A stretch of 64,000 nt of DNA from Pseudomonas sp. FeN3W. Lineage in GTDB: Bacteria > Pseudomonadota > Gammaproteobacteria > Pseudomonadales > Pseudomonadaceae. The translations under genes were made by a program, and so were the position numbers. Location of the stretch: the NCBI GenBank assembly GCA_030263805.2, contig CP136010.1, forward strand, positions 1,069,001 through 1,133,000. The letters are read 5' to 3'. The notes beneath the pieces were generated by a model. It was given only the letters and a program-made list of their open reading frames with translations, made no database searches and was not told the DNA's origin. Positions 8,256-16,847 of the stretch are shown here, piece after piece; the stretch's first letter is position 1; each line of letters opens with the position of its first letter.

Positions 8256-8669
8256 TTATGAATTGCGGACCTGCTCATCCGCGAGGAAATCTTCCTCCAA
8301 GAGCGCGTCACGCTCGGCCAGCGCGCCGTCGATCATCTGCGGCTGGGCACCGGAGCGCTTGCTGCGCAACTTGCCGAACTGGTGAGCGAGCGCATTGTTC
8401 AGCTTGTCCACCGCGCCGTCGATCGCCAACTCCAGCGATTCGGCCTTGTGGGTGACGGAAATCGGCTGCAGCCCCTTCGGCCGCGCTTCGATCTGGCAGC
8501 GCTTGTCATGGGCGCCGGCCTTGTCACCGTTTTCATCGTTGAGGTGCACGACGACGCGCGTCAGCTCGTCGTCGAACCGGTCCAGCCTGCTTGCGACACT
8601 GGCACTGACCCAATCAGCCAGACGGGCACTGCCTTCGATGTGGTTATCGCTGTGAACCTGGATTTGCAT
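8256..8669 (-). CDS. Ribosome hibernation-promoting factor/RaiA-family protein
   Basis: A 137-residue S30AE (HPF/YfiA) family protein expected to bind the 30S decoding region and silence or protect idle ribosomes. The N-terminal domain (residues 1-105) shows the family pattern: MQIQVHSDNHIEG, a VVVHLNDENGDK strand, KRCQIEARPKGLQP and a final DGAVDKLNNAL helix. A charged tail of about 30 residues (to NS) extends beyond the paralogue at 37050-37364, which shares most of the core, including HLNDEN and GAHDKRCQ/GPHDKRCQ. It differs from the rpoN-linked HPF in lacking obvious synteny, so I leave the symbol empty. Confidence 0.85.
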   Translation of the reverse strand: MQIQVHSDNHIEGSARLADWVSASVASRLDRFDDELTRVVVHLNDENGDKAGAHDKRCQIEARPKGLQPISVTHKAESLELAIDGAVDKLNNALAHQFGKLRSKRSGAQPQMIDGALAERDALLEEDFLADEQVRNS

Positions 8670-8978
8670 AAGTCGTCCTTACTTCCGCTTATGAGCACCG
8701 CCGTTTCCGGCGGCTTGGTGATAGCTATGCCACCGTTTCACTTATTAAGCAACGGGCAAAATGCCGCCGAAGCTGTCCTGCCGGTCAGCACTTTTCGCTT
8801 TGCTATCCGAAACTTAGCCGGTTCGCCGGCGTTCCTGCCGCGAATCGGACAAATTTGTGCGCTGGCAATTGTGAAGAGAATCGTGTGCAGGTGAAGCATG
8901 CTGCCCGCCCACCTGACGCGCTCAAGGCATGCGTCGGACGATGGGTATCCGACGCATGAAACGCGTCTTCGGGCAGTG
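8670..8978. other. Gene-free stretch upstream of the HPF-like gene
   Basis: This 309-base stretch holds no supported gene. It should contain the promoter of the minus-strand HPF-like gene. Two hairpins are visible: CCGCCGTTTCCGGCGG at 8699-8714 and the perfect 11-bp inverted repeat at 8928-8958. It ends at the left terminus of the MITE-like element. Confidence 0.6.
8928..8958. repeat. Perfect 11-bp inverted repeat
   Basis: CATGCGTCGGA at 8928-8938 is mirrored by TCCGACGCATG at 8948-8958 across a 9-base loop. There is no T-run, so an operator or RNA hairpin is as likely as a terminator. It lies 20 bases left of the MITE-like element. Confidence 0.6.
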
Positions 8979-9250
8979 CTAGGGTCTGTTGTCATTTCGT
9001 CCGGCGGCCGCGCCGGCGCCTGTTTTTACGCGAGGCAAGGCATGAGAAGCGAAGTTTGGTCATTTCAAATAAGCGACGAGTAACGCTGCATCGCGTAAAA
9101 ACAGGCCCGGCCCGAAGGGTTGCGCGGGAAATGGCGCCAGCTGTCGTTGTAGGACTTGGCAAGGGAACAACCATTACCTGTGTCCTACGCCTAACCTGGC
9201 GCCATTTCTCGCAGCAACGCGGCTCGCGATGAAACGGCAACAGACCCTAG
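8979..9250. mobile_element. 272-bp MITE-like non-autonomous element
   Basis: Terminal inverted repeats of 23 bp bound the element: left 8979-9001 beginning CTAGGGTCTGTTG, right 9228-9250 ending CAACAGACCCTAG, with three mismatches. Inside are two further perfect inverted pairs: GCCTGTTTTTACGCGA (9018-9033) with its complement at 9091-9106, and GAAATGGCGCCAG (9128-9140) with its complement at 9196-9208. There is also a 7-bp pair (9149-9155 and 9182-9188). There is no coding capacity for a transposase, so any movement would need one in trans. The right end supplies the TAG stop of the minus-strand gene at 9247-9507. Target duplication is ambiguous because the ends are CTAG palindromes. Confidence 0.8.
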
Positions 9251-9507
9251 GCCGCCTTCTGGAACAGCTCGCGGCCGTGATCGAGGTGCTGATCGACCAG
9301 CCACTTGCCATGGGCGATGGACAGTCGCTGGGCCTTTTCCAGCTCGTCCATGAAGGCATGCTCGAGCGGTAGCGGCATACGACGGGTCACGTGCCCGGAG
9401 GGATCGGTGATCCGGCAACCGCCAGCCCAGGGCGTCGGGGTGCCGGGATATTCCATCACCTCGGCGGTGATGAGGTGGTCGCGGTGGGTGCATTGCATCA
9501 TGGTCAT
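9247..9507 (-). CDS. Small protein of unknown function
   Basis: An 86-residue soluble protein with no signal peptide. Start ATG at 9507 follows a GAGG ribosome-binding site 8 bases upstream. The N-terminus (CTHRDHLITAEVMEYPGT) and the helical C-terminus (LEHAFMDELEKAQRLSIAHGKWLVDQHLDHG) look like a folded protein rather than a random frame. I do not recognise a named domain. The stop codon TAG (9247-9249) is formed by the terminal bases of the MITE-like element, so the original C-terminus may have been a little different. Confidence 0.65.
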   Translation of the reverse strand: MTMMQCTHRDHLITAEVMEYPGTPTPWAGGCRITDPSGHVTRRMPLPLEHAFMDELEKAQRLSIAHGKWLVDQHLDHGRELFQKAA

Positions 9508-9697
9508 GATCGTTACCTCGCTCTGTGCGGGCAGCCATCAGATCACGCAGGTTGGCTCCAGGCTGATGGACCGCCGATTGCTCCCCCCTTGATGAACAGG
9601 GCCGTTTCGCCGGCCCCAGCACGTCAGAACGGTATAGCACAGGCTGCCCGAGTCGTACGTTGCAGCGCACGGTCGACTGACGAACGTGTGCCCCACC

Positions 9698-10516
9698 TCA
9701 GCCATCCAGCGAAGGGCCGATCAGCTCGGCCAGCTGCCGATACACGCCGGGCGCGGCCACCAGATAGGGGTTGCCCCTGAGCAGCCCATCGTTACGAAAG
9801 AAATCGTTGCGCAGCCCGCCCGCCTCGGCCACCAGCACCAGCCCGGCCAGGCAATCCCAGCTCTTGAGCTCGGTCTCGTAGTAACCGATCAGTCGCCCGG
9901 CGGCGACATACGCCGTCATCAGCGCGCCGGAGCCGTTGCGGATGAACATGCCGCCTTCGGCCAGCAGTTTTTCCAGAAACGGAATGAAATGCTCCTTGCC
10001 GCGCGGGTGAAAGGTGCCCGCACCGGTCAGGCCTTCACGCACATGGCTGGCGCGGCTGGCCGTGAGCGGTGTCTCGTTGACATAGGCACCGCGGCCGAGA
10101 CAGCCATGGAAGAGTTCGTCATGGTTGGGGTCGGCGATCGCGCCGATGTGGGGTTCCCCGTCGATCAGCAGCCCGATGGAAACGCACCAGTTGTGCAGGC
10201 CGTTGACGAAACAGGCGGTGCCGTCGATGGGATCGATCACCCATACGCAGCGGGCCTTGAGGTCCGCCGAGCCGCTTTCCTCGCCGAGAAAGCCGTCCTG
10301 CGGGAAGCGCTCGGCCAGGCGTGTACGAATGAAGTCTTCGATGCGTTTGTCGGCGACGCTGACCACATCCTGCCGGTCGTTGCCCTTGTGCTCGACATCC
10401 AGCGTCTCGCGTTGCCGATAGAAATCCATGCCCAGCTGCGCGGCTTCCAGTGCGAGGTTCCTGGCGCAGGCGTAGCGGGCATCGATATCGAGGTCTTGCT
10501 GGGTCGACTCGCTCAT
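9698..10516 (-). CDS. Inositol-monophosphatase family phosphatase
   Basis: A 272-residue Mg2+-dependent phosphatase of the IMPase/FBPase superfamily. The metal-binding motifs are present: GEES (the LGEESG segment), DPIDGT (WVIDPIDGTACFVNGL) and the C-terminal SWDCLAGLVLVAEAGG motif. Substrate could be an inositol or sugar phosphate or 3'-phosphoadenosine 5'-phosphate; it is not the canonical suhB or cysQ by local context. Start ATG at 10516 is chosen because TCAGGAA sits upstream and family similarity begins there, although the frame is open to 10654. Confidence 0.9.
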   Translation of the reverse strand: MSESTQQDLDIDARYACARNLALEAAQLGMDFYRQRETLDVEHKGNDRQDVVSVADKRIEDFIRTRLAERFPQDGFLGEESGSADLKARCVWVIDPIDGTACFVNGLHNWCVSIGLLIDGEPHIGAIADPNHDELFHGCLGRGAYVNETPLTASRASHVREGLTGAGTFHPRGKEHFIPFLEKLLAEGGMFIRNGSGALMTAYVAAGRLIGYYETELKSWDCLAGLVLVAEAGGLRNDFFRNDGLLRGNPYLVAAPGVYRQLAELIGPSLDG

Positions 10517-10743
10517 GATCGGTTCCTGAAACAAAAGCGGCATTCTAGACATGCGCCCGTTACAGCACGAGCGATGTAGGGGAAGAACCTGGGCGAGACG
10601 GCGAACCGCACCGGCGAAGACAGGATATTTCAGGGTCTCGATTCCCAACGCCATTCGCCGAAAACGCCCCCGCGACGAATCGATACGCGCGCGGTCCTAA
10701 CCTGCGAGCCACGGCTCATCATTCACGCAGACAGGAGATTCCC

Positions 10744-11139
10744 ATGGGCTTGTTCAACTCGATACTGGAAAAGATCGGCCTCGGCCAGGCACATGCCGCA
10801 CCTGACAGCACCGCACCCACCACACCACCCGAAGCTTCGACAGGCGGTGCCGGCGCACCCACGGGTCCTGCAATGGACCAGGTGGACGTCGCGGCCAAGC
10901 TCGACGGCATGGCGCAGAACCATCCGGAGAAGCTCAACTGGCGCACGTCCATCGTCGATCTGTTGAAGTTGCTCGGCCTGGACAGCAGCCTCACCGCGCG
11001 CAAGGAACTGGCTACCGAGCTGGGTTGCCCGGCTGACAAGCTGGGGGATTCGGCACAGATGAACATGTGGTTGCACAAGACGGTGCTGAACAAACTCGCC
11101 GAGAATGGCGGCAACGTACCAGCCGATCTGCTGGACTGA
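10744..11139 (+). CDS. DUF3597 domain protein (second copy)
   Basis: A 131-residue paralogue of the protein at 7754-8215. It shares the MGLF-(N/D) N-terminus, a Pro/Thr/Gly/Ala-rich linker (residues 19-44) and the near-identical C-terminal domain NWRTSIVDLLKLLGLDSSL plus DSAQMNMWLHKTVLNKLAENGG. The linker is shorter than in the first copy. AGGAG precedes the ATG at 10744. Function unknown. High conservation of the C-terminal 75 residues between the copies implies selection on that domain. Confidence 0.88.
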   Translation: MGLFNSILEKIGLGQAHAAPDSTAPTTPPEASTGGAGAPTGPAMDQVDVAAKLDGMAQNHPEKLNWRTSIVDLLKLLGLDSSLTARKELATELGCPADKLGDSAQMNMWLHKTVLNKLAENGGNVPADLLD

Positions 11140-11197
11140 TCTGCTTCTCAAGTGGCGACAGGCGGGCTGCAGCGGTTGCCGCAGCTCGCGCAAAGGA

Positions 11198-11434
11198 TCA
11201 ATGCTCGTGCATGCGCACGTTCAACTCGTCGACGATTGGCGCCCACTCCGCATCCTCGATCCACTCATCGCGCAGCAGCGCACGCTGCGACTCGTTCCAG
11301 ACCGGCGCATCGGCCAGGCGGACGTCTTCCGGCAGGCGCCCATGCTTGCCGATGAATGCATCGATACTCGCCGGATCTGACGCCAGGCCGAGCTGCTCGA
11401 ACAGGGTACCGAGGTCTTTGTTGGGTAGTTCCAT
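11198..11434 (-). CDS. DUF2789 family small protein
   Basis: A 78-residue acidic cytoplasmic protein with the pattern of the DUF2789 family. It starts MELPNKDLGTLFEQLGL, continues with SIDAFIGKHGRLPEDVRLADAPVW, and ends in a WAPIVDELNVRM helix. A strong ribosome-binding site (AAGGAGAAC) lies before the ATG at 11434. Function unknown. It is convergent with the second DUF3597 gene. Confidence 0.85.
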   Translation of the reverse strand: MELPNKDLGTLFEQLGLASDPASIDAFIGKHGRLPEDVRLADAPVWNESQRALLRDEWIEDAEWAPIVDELNVRMHEH

Positions 11435-11552
11435 GATGTTCTCCTTAGGCTCGTCAACAGGCTGAAAGGCGCATCACGCGTTGCGCTACTTGCCTATTCA
11501 GAGGCTCTGCGGCTGACTACAGTTCCGCCTGGACCGATGAGGAACGACCTGC

Positions 11553-12485
11553 ATGGACATCCTGCTCTGCGGCAGCTTCGACGAAAACGAGCGCGACGCC
11601 TGGCTCGCAGAGCTGCAGCGCACCTTGCCGCAAGCCCGCTGGCACCTGACCGCCACGCCGGAGAGCGCCGGGCTGATCACCGCGGCGGTGGTCGCGAACC
11701 CTCCCGCTGGCTCGCTGCACGGCCTGCCCAACCTGCGGCTGATTCAGTCACTCTGGGCCGGTGTGGACCGCCTGCTCAGCGACCCGAGCCTGCCGGATGT
11801 GCCGGTGGCACGCATGGTCGACCCGACCATGAGCGCGGCCATGGCCGAAACCGCGCTATGGGCGACGCTCTCGTTGCACCGGGGTTTCTACGATTACGCC
11901 CGGCAGCAGCGCGCCTGCGATTGGCGGCAACTGCCGCAGCGGCGGGCCGACGAAATCCAGGTGACTCTGCTGGGCATGGGCCAGATGGGCCGGACATGTG
12001 CCCAGCGCTTGGTCGCCCAAGGCTACCGCGTGACCGGTTGGAAGCTTCGCAGCGGCGCTGCCGATGGCGTTGCGCTGGAGCACGGTATGGATGCCCTCTG
12101 GCCGCTGCTGGCACGCAGCGACATCGTCATCAACCTGCTGCCATTGACGCCACAGACGGGCGATCTGCTGGGCCGGCGTTTCTTCGAAGCCCTGCGCCCC
12201 GGCGCGGGGCTGGTCAACCTTGCCCGCGGCGGGCACCTGGTCGAGGCGGATCTGTTGCAGGCGCTCGAATGCGGCCAGGTCGGCCATGCGGTGCTCGACG
12301 TGTTTCGCAGCGAGCCGCTGCCGGCAGAGCATCCGTTCTGGAGGCATCCACAGGTGACCGTGCTGCCCCACATCGCAGCCGCGACGGACATGCGCAGCGC
12401 GGCGCGGATCGTCGCAGTGAACCTGCAAGCGCTGCGTGACGGCGAGCCGCTGCATGATCTGGTGGAACGCAGCCGCGGCTACTGA
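11553..12485 (+). CDS. D-2-hydroxyacid dehydrogenase, glyoxylate/hydroxypyruvate reductase A-like
   Basis: A 310-residue NAD(P)H-dependent reductase of the D-isomer 2-hydroxyacid dehydrogenase family. The dinucleotide site is LLGMGQMGRTCAQRL (about residues 138-152). The catalytic Arg sits in NLARGGHLVEADLL, the Glu in DVFRSEPLPAEHPFW, and the His in LPHIAAATD. The short N-terminal half and this motif set fit GhrA (YcdW) proteins that reduce glyoxylate and hydroxypyruvate. Substrate is inferred from the subfamily only. Confidence 0.88.
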   Translation: MDILLCGSFDENERDAWLAELQRTLPQARWHLTATPESAGLITAAVVANPPAGSLHGLPNLRLIQSLWAGVDRLLSDPSLPDVPVARMVDPTMSAAMAETALWATLSLHRGFYDYARQQRACDWRQLPQRRADEIQVTLLGMGQMGRTCAQRLVAQGYRVTGWKLRSGAADGVALEHGMDALWPLLARSDIVINLLPLTPQTGDLLGRRFFEALRPGAGLVNLARGGHLVEADLLQALECGQVGHAVLDVFRSEPLPAEHPFWRHPQVTVLPHIAAATDMRSAARIVAVNLQALRDGEPLHDLVERSRGY

Positions 12486-12519
12486 GCGCGGCTGCGACCA
12501 CCGGGCATAACCAAGCGGC

Positions 12520-13728
12520 TCAATCCTGGCTGAGCGCGCCGATCCGGTGGATGGAAAGATCCGCGCCGTTGAACTCTTCCTCCTGGCTCAGGCGAATGCC
12601 AGTGGTCAGCTTGAGCAGGCCGTAGACGCCGAAGCCGCCCAGCAGTGCCACCAGCATGCCCATGCCACTGCCGATCACCTGGCTGATCAGGCTCACGCCG
12701 CCCAGGCCGCCCAGCGCGGCCTGACCGAAGATGCCGCAAGCCACCCCGCCCCAAATCCCGCACAAACCATGCAGCGGCCATACTCCCAGCACATCGTCGA
12801 TCTTCCAGCGATTCTGCGTAGCGGTGAACGTCCAGACGAACAGTGCTCCGGCGATCGCACCGGTAGCCAGTGCACCGACCGGATGCATCAGGTCGGAGCC
12901 GGCACAGACCGCCACCAGCCCGGCTAGCGGGCCGTTGTGCAGGAAGCCCGGGTCATTGCGACCGGCGAGCCATGCCGCGGCCGTTCCGCCGACCATCGCC
13001 ATCAACGAGTTGACCGCCACCAGCCCGCTGATGCCCTCGATGGTCTGCGCGCTCATGACGTTGAAGCCGAACCAGCCGACGATGAGAATCCACGAACCCA
13101 GCGCCAGGAACGGAATGTTCGACGGCGCGAAGGCCACCAGCCTGCCGTCCCGATAGCGACCGTTGCGCCGCCCCAGCAGCACTACCGCGCCGAATGCCAG
13201 CCAGCCGCCCATGGCGTGCACCACCACGGAGCCGGCGAAGTCATGGAAGGAGGCACCGAACTGGCGCTCGAGCCAGCCCTGGAAGCCGAAGTTGCCGTTC
13301 CAGATCAGGCCCTCGAAGAACGGGTAGACGAACGCGACGATCAGCAGCGTGGCGCACAGTTGCGGGCCGAACCGCGCGCGCTCGGCGATCCCGCCGGAGA
13401 TGATCGCCGGAATGGCCGCGGCGAAGGTCAGCAGGAAGAAGAACTTCACCAGCGCATAGCCGTGGTCCAGGACCAGCTGATCGGCCGGCTGCATGAAGGT
13501 CACGCCGTAGGCGACCCAGTAGCCGATGAAGAAGTACGCCAGGGTCGATACTGCGAAGTCGGTGATGATCTTCGATAGCGCATTGACTTGATTCTTCAGA
13601 CGTACCGTACCGACTTCGAGGAAGGCGAAGCCGGCATGCATGGCCAGCACCATCACCGCGCCCATCAGGATGAACAGGGTATTCGAACCGTGGACCAGGG
13701 TTTCCACGGCGCTGTTGAGGTTTTCCAT
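12520..13728 (-). CDS. amt: Ammonium transporter (Amt/Rh family)
   Basis: A 402-residue inner-membrane ammonium channel with about eleven membrane segments and no cleaved signal peptide. Family hallmarks are the DFAGSVVVHAMGG segment with the first pore histidine (about residue 166) and PLHGLCGIWGG with the second pore histidine (about residue 315). AFLEVGTVRLKNQVNAL is also conserved. A PII gene (glnK) normally precedes amtB, but none is next to this one, so it may be an additional Amt. The C-terminal tail EEEFNGADLSIHRIGAL matches the regulatory tail of Amt proteins that bind PII. Confidence 0.93.
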   Translation of the reverse strand: MENLNSAVETLVHGSNTLFILMGAVMVLAMHAGFAFLEVGTVRLKNQVNALSKIITDFAVSTLAYFFIGYWVAYGVTFMQPADQLVLDHGYALVKFFFLLTFAAAIPAIISGGIAERARFGPQLCATLLIVAFVYPFFEGLIWNGNFGFQGWLERQFGASFHDFAGSVVVHAMGGWLAFGAVVLLGRRNGRYRDGRLVAFAPSNIPFLALGSWILIVGWFGFNVMSAQTIEGISGLVAVNSLMAMVGGTAAAWLAGRNDPGFLHNGPLAGLVAVCAGSDLMHPVGALATGAIAGALFVWTFTATQNRWKIDDVLGVWPLHGLCGIWGGVACGIFGQAALGGLGGVSLISQVIGSGMGMLVALLGGFGVYGLLKLTTGIRLSQEEEFNGADLSIHRIGALSQD

Positions 13729-14008
13729 GGGTTACTACAGCCTCAGCGGATAAATCGCACCAAAACGGTTACCGTCGCCAGACGCGTGCACCGAGATGCA
13801 TCACCGCGCCATGTCGAGCCACCGTCACCTGCAGCCGGAGCTTGCTTGCAGCGAAACGCTGAAGCGCCATGAAACCTTTGATATCAAGAGTTTAGGAAAA
13901 CTACCGGAAATCCGTCGTGCGCCATTGCGGGGCTCGCACGACGACTGCTGCACCAAGCGATAGCAAGGCGCGTACCAAGCGCAGCGGCAATTCTGGTGCG
14001 GTGCACGC

Positions 14009-15505
14009 TCAGAGGGCGGAAAGAGCCCGGTATTCGTCCTGGGCCAACTGGTCGGTCATACCGCTGATGTAGTCCTGCAGCATCCGGTTGCGGTAGTAGA
14101 ACTCCCACAAAGGCCAATCCGCCGATTGCTCGCCGTGCGCCTTGAGCGCTTCGTGGTAGGCCTTGACCAGCTGGTTGGGCAGGCGCCGCGCCAGCATCTG
14201 CAGGTGAGGTTCGCTGCGGCAGGTGCCAAGGCTGAGTGCGTCGAACACGGTGGCCGGCACGCGCAGTAGCGGCGCATAGAAGTCGAGCAGGCCCTGGAGG
14301 ATGCGATAGCCCTGCAGTTGCAACGTTTCCACCTCGCGGTGGCAGAACACATGCTCCATCGCGACATCCTTGAAGGTCTGCACGATGGCGTTGGGCAGGC
14401 TGTCGTCTTCCAGCAACGCGCGATCCAGCGTGCCATGGTAGACCGCGTCGATGTTGTCGATGAACTGCCGCGCAGCGTGCTGCACCAGCGGGTGGATCAT
14501 GTTCACCCGCAGCCAGATGAAGAACTCGCCGGCCTTGTTGATCGGCTCCTTCTGTGCGCGTTCCAGCGCGTAGTTGACCATGCCCCGGAAACTGCGCTCC
14601 GGCCCCGGCACCGGGGCATCGACCGAACCATGCAGCGCGAACTTGGCGAGCAGCAGCTGCGCCAGCTGTTCGATGCTGAAGATGCCCTTCTCCACCGAAT
14701 CCTCGATGTCGGCCAGGCAATAGGCAATATCGTCGGCGGCCTCCATCACGTAGGCCAACGGATGACGCGTGTACGGCTGCAGATCGAGCGCCGCCTGCAG
14801 CGCACGCACGAAGGGCTCCTCGGACAGATAGAAGCCGGGCTTCTTCAGCAGGTAGGCGCCTGGCGTGCCTTTCGCGGGCTTGGCCTGATAGGCCGGCCGG
14901 ACGTACTTGAGCAGTCCGGCGGCCTGCGTATAGGTCAGGTTGAGGCGTTGCAGCGAGACCACCAGACGAACCGCCTGGGCATTGCCTTCGAAGTGCTTGA
15001 GATCGACCAGCATCCGTTTGCGCAGCTCGGCATCGCCCTGCCCCGGTGTCACGGCAGCCGTGAACAGCGCGTCGAGATTGCGCTCGAACCACTCGCCGAT
15101 GGCGTACTCGCCAAAATGGCCGAACGGCGGATTGCCGATGTCGTGCATCAGGCAGGTCATCTCGACCAGACTCTGCAATGCCGGCTCGAGCCCGTCCAGG
15201 CCGAACTCCGCGGCACGGTTGCCGAGCTGCTTGTACAGGGTACGAACGATGAAGCGGCCGGTCTGCTGCACTTCCAGCGAATGGGTGAGACGGCTGCGCA
15301 CCGCCGCATTGCGCTCCAGCGGAAAGACCTGGGTCTTCTGCTGCAGGCGGCGCACCGCGGCCGAGTTGATGATGCGCCCGCGATCGCTCTCCAGCTGATC
15401 CAGCACGGCATCGAGATTGCCATCGCTGGCCCGCAGGCCCGTCTCGGCCTTGCCATAGGGGCGTTGGCGGGAGATTTTGTGCTTGAAGTTCACGGAAACC
15501 GGCAT
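14009..15505 (-). CDS. dgt: dGTP triphosphohydrolase
   Basis: Splits dGTP into deoxyguanosine and tripolyphosphate, helping to balance dNTP pools. The 498-residue length matches Pseudomonas Dgt. HD-domain metal ligands are visible: H75 in RLTHSLEV, H121-D122 in HDIGNPPFGHFGE, and a later Asp in EAADDIAYCLADIED. Start ATG at 15505 (MPVSVNFKHK) is chosen because family similarity begins there; an in-frame ATG at 15595 lacks support. Divergent from the small gene at 15612. Confidence 0.94.
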   Translation of the reverse strand: MPVSVNFKHKISRQRPYGKAETGLRASDGNLDAVLDQLESDRGRIINSAAVRRLQQKTQVFPLERNAAVRSRLTHSLEVQQTGRFIVRTLYKQLGNRAAEFGLDGLEPALQSLVEMTCLMHDIGNPPFGHFGEYAIGEWFERNLDALFTAAVTPGQGDAELRKRMLVDLKHFEGNAQAVRLVVSLQRLNLTYTQAAGLLKYVRPAYQAKPAKGTPGAYLLKKPGFYLSEEPFVRALQAALDLQPYTRHPLAYVMEAADDIAYCLADIEDSVEKGIFSIEQLAQLLLAKFALHGSVDAPVPGPERSFRGMVNYALERAQKEPINKAGEFFIWLRVNMIHPLVQHAARQFIDNIDAVYHGTLDRALLEDDSLPNAIVQTFKDVAMEHVFCHREVETLQLQGYRILQGLLDFYAPLLRVPATVFDALSLGTCRSEPHLQMLARRLPNQLVKAYHEALKAHGEQSADWPLWEFYYRNRMLQDYISGMTDQLAQDEYRALSAL

Positions 15506-15611
15506 GCATCGTTCTCGTGGCGCGAAAAGAAGAGCCATCGAGCCTAACGCGAGCGTTCCGGGTTTACCATCGCTGCCCCTTTCATTGCCAAGCACGGCGA
15601 CGGAGACGATC

Positions 15612-15809
15612 GTGAGTCGAGCAGATTTCCATCAGAACAATGCCGAGCGCGCCCGCGCCGAAGCCCAGCGCCTGCTGGACCAGCAGGCGGCCCTTGGCTC
15701 GCGCTGGCTGGCCTGGGTCGCCACCGAGCTCTATCAGCTCAGCCCGCCGGAATACACCGCCATGGTCCGCCGCGAACTGGAGCGGCTCAATCGAGCGCAG
15801 CAGCCGTGA
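15612..15809 (+). CDS. Small helical protein of unknown function
   Basis: A 65-residue protein starting at GTG (15612) with GGAG 7 bases before it. It is rich in Arg, Glu, Ala and Leu (NAERARAEAQRLLDQQAALG and WLAWVATELYQLSPPEYTAMVRRELERLNR), so mostly helical, with no signal or membrane segment. The last codons overlap the GTG of the MOSC gene by 4 bases, so the two genes are probably translationally coupled. Family not recognised. Confidence 0.65.
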   Translation: MSRADFHQNNAERARAEAQRLLDQQAALGSRWLAWVATELYQLSPPEYTAMVRRELERLNRAQQP

Positions 15810-16519
15810 CCCAGCAGGCGCCACGCCCCTCCCTCGGAGCCTGGGCCGTCGACGGCCCACTGCTGTGCCGTCAGTTCTCACCGCTGCCGAACAGCCGCAA
15901 GGCCAGCGCCATGGACAAGCATGCGAGCGACGGCCCGTTGTGGCTGGGCCTGGATGGCCTGCAGGGCGATCGGATCGCCGATCGGCGTTTTCATGGCGGG
16001 CCGGATCGCAGCCTCTGCCACTACCCAAGCCAGCATTATCAGTATTGGTCGCAGCGCTTCCCGCAGCTGCGTTCGCGGCTTGGTCCCGGCGCCTTCGGTG
16101 AGAACCTCGGCAGCCAGGCGCTGAATGAAGAGCAGGCATGCATCGGCGACCTTCTTCGCTGGGGCTCTGCGCTGATCGAGATCAGCCAGCCGCGCTCGCC
16201 CTGCATCAGGCTGGACAGCCGGCATGGCGTGCGTGGCCTGGCGCGGGAGCTGTCGGCGAGCGGCCGCACCGGCTGGCTCTACCGGACCATCGAGCCAGGT
16301 AGCGTACGTCCTGGCGACAGGTTGCAGTTGCTCGAACGAGCGCACCCGCAGATCAGCGTCGCGCACCTGTGGCGCTGCTTTCTCGACCAGGACCTGGCTG
16401 AAGTCAGCCTGCTGCAACTGGCCGAGCTGCAGCCTCTGGCCATGCACTATCGGGCGATCTTCCGCCAGCGCTACGACACCCTTCGCGGCCGGCGCGACCA
16501 GCACAGCCTGTTCGACTGA
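15806..16519 (+). CDS. MOSC-domain protein (YiiM-like)
   Basis: A 237-residue protein of the MOSC family, which handles molybdenum-cofactor sulfur or reduces N-hydroxylated compounds. YiiM-type features are GDRIADRRFHGGPDRSLCHY near residue 55, the FGENL motif (GPGAFGENLGSQAL) and the conserved Cys in QPRSPCIRLDSRHG (about residue 133). The C-terminal extension DLAEVSLLQLAELQPL matches the 3-alpha tail of YiiM. Start is a GTG at 15806 overlapping the upstream stop by 4 bases. Confidence 0.88.
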   Translation: MTQQAPRPSLGAWAVDGPLLCRQFSPLPNSRKASAMDKHASDGPLWLGLDGLQGDRIADRRFHGGPDRSLCHYPSQHYQYWSQRFPQLRSRLGPGAFGENLGSQALNEEQACIGDLLRWGSALIEISQPRSPCIRLDSRHGVRGLARELSASGRTGWLYRTIEPGSVRPGDRLQLLERAHPQISVAHLWRCFLDQDLAEVSLLQLAELQPLAMHYRAIFRQRYDTLRGRRDQHSLFD

Positions 16520-16670
16520 TAGCTAAGCAAAGCAATGCGTGCAAAGCCGCCCAGCAGTGCCATACTGCAGCGGTCACGGAAGACACAGGCCGGAAGCAGG
16601 CTTCGCTCCAGCAGCGACAGTCAGGCCTTCGCACCAGGACATGTCCAGCCAGCAATTACAGGTGAACACC

Positions 16671-16808
16671 ATGAGCAAGGGAATGGACGCAAGGAAGAAC
16701 AGCAAGAAAAAGCCGATGAAAACGGCGCAAGAAAAACGGATGGCCAAGCGCGACAAGAAGAGTGGCTCCGGCACTACGCTGCTCGGCACCCACGCCGCGA
16801 CCCATTGA
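16671..16808 (+). CDS. Small, very basic protein of unknown function
   Basis: A 45-residue protein in which about one third of the residues are Lys or Arg (ARKNSKKKPMKTAQEKRMAKRDKK), likely disordered and able to bind nucleic acid. ATG at 16671 is preferred because AGGTGA lies 6 bases upstream; an in-frame ATG at 16641 would add 10 residues. A strong terminator follows the stop. Function unknown. Confidence 0.65.
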   Translation: MSKGMDARKNSKKKPMKTAQEKRMAKRDKKSGSGTTLLGTHAATH

Positions 16809-16821
16809 GCCTGATCGCTGC

Positions 16822-16847
16822 AACGCCCGGTCTGATACCGGGCGTTT
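16822..16847. terminator. Hairpin terminator between the basic-protein gene and the EamA gene
   Basis: Perfect 10-bp stem (AACGCCCGGT at 16822-16831, ACCGGGCGTT at 16837-16846) with a 5-base loop and short T-run on the plus strand. It lies between convergent genes and touches the EamA stop codon. Confidence 0.75.

Noticed and set aside
13884..15509. 541-codon open frame overlapping dgt on the same strand
   Set aside because: dgt in its own frame has all HD motifs; this frame gives an Arg/Ala/Gly-rich low-complexity translation.
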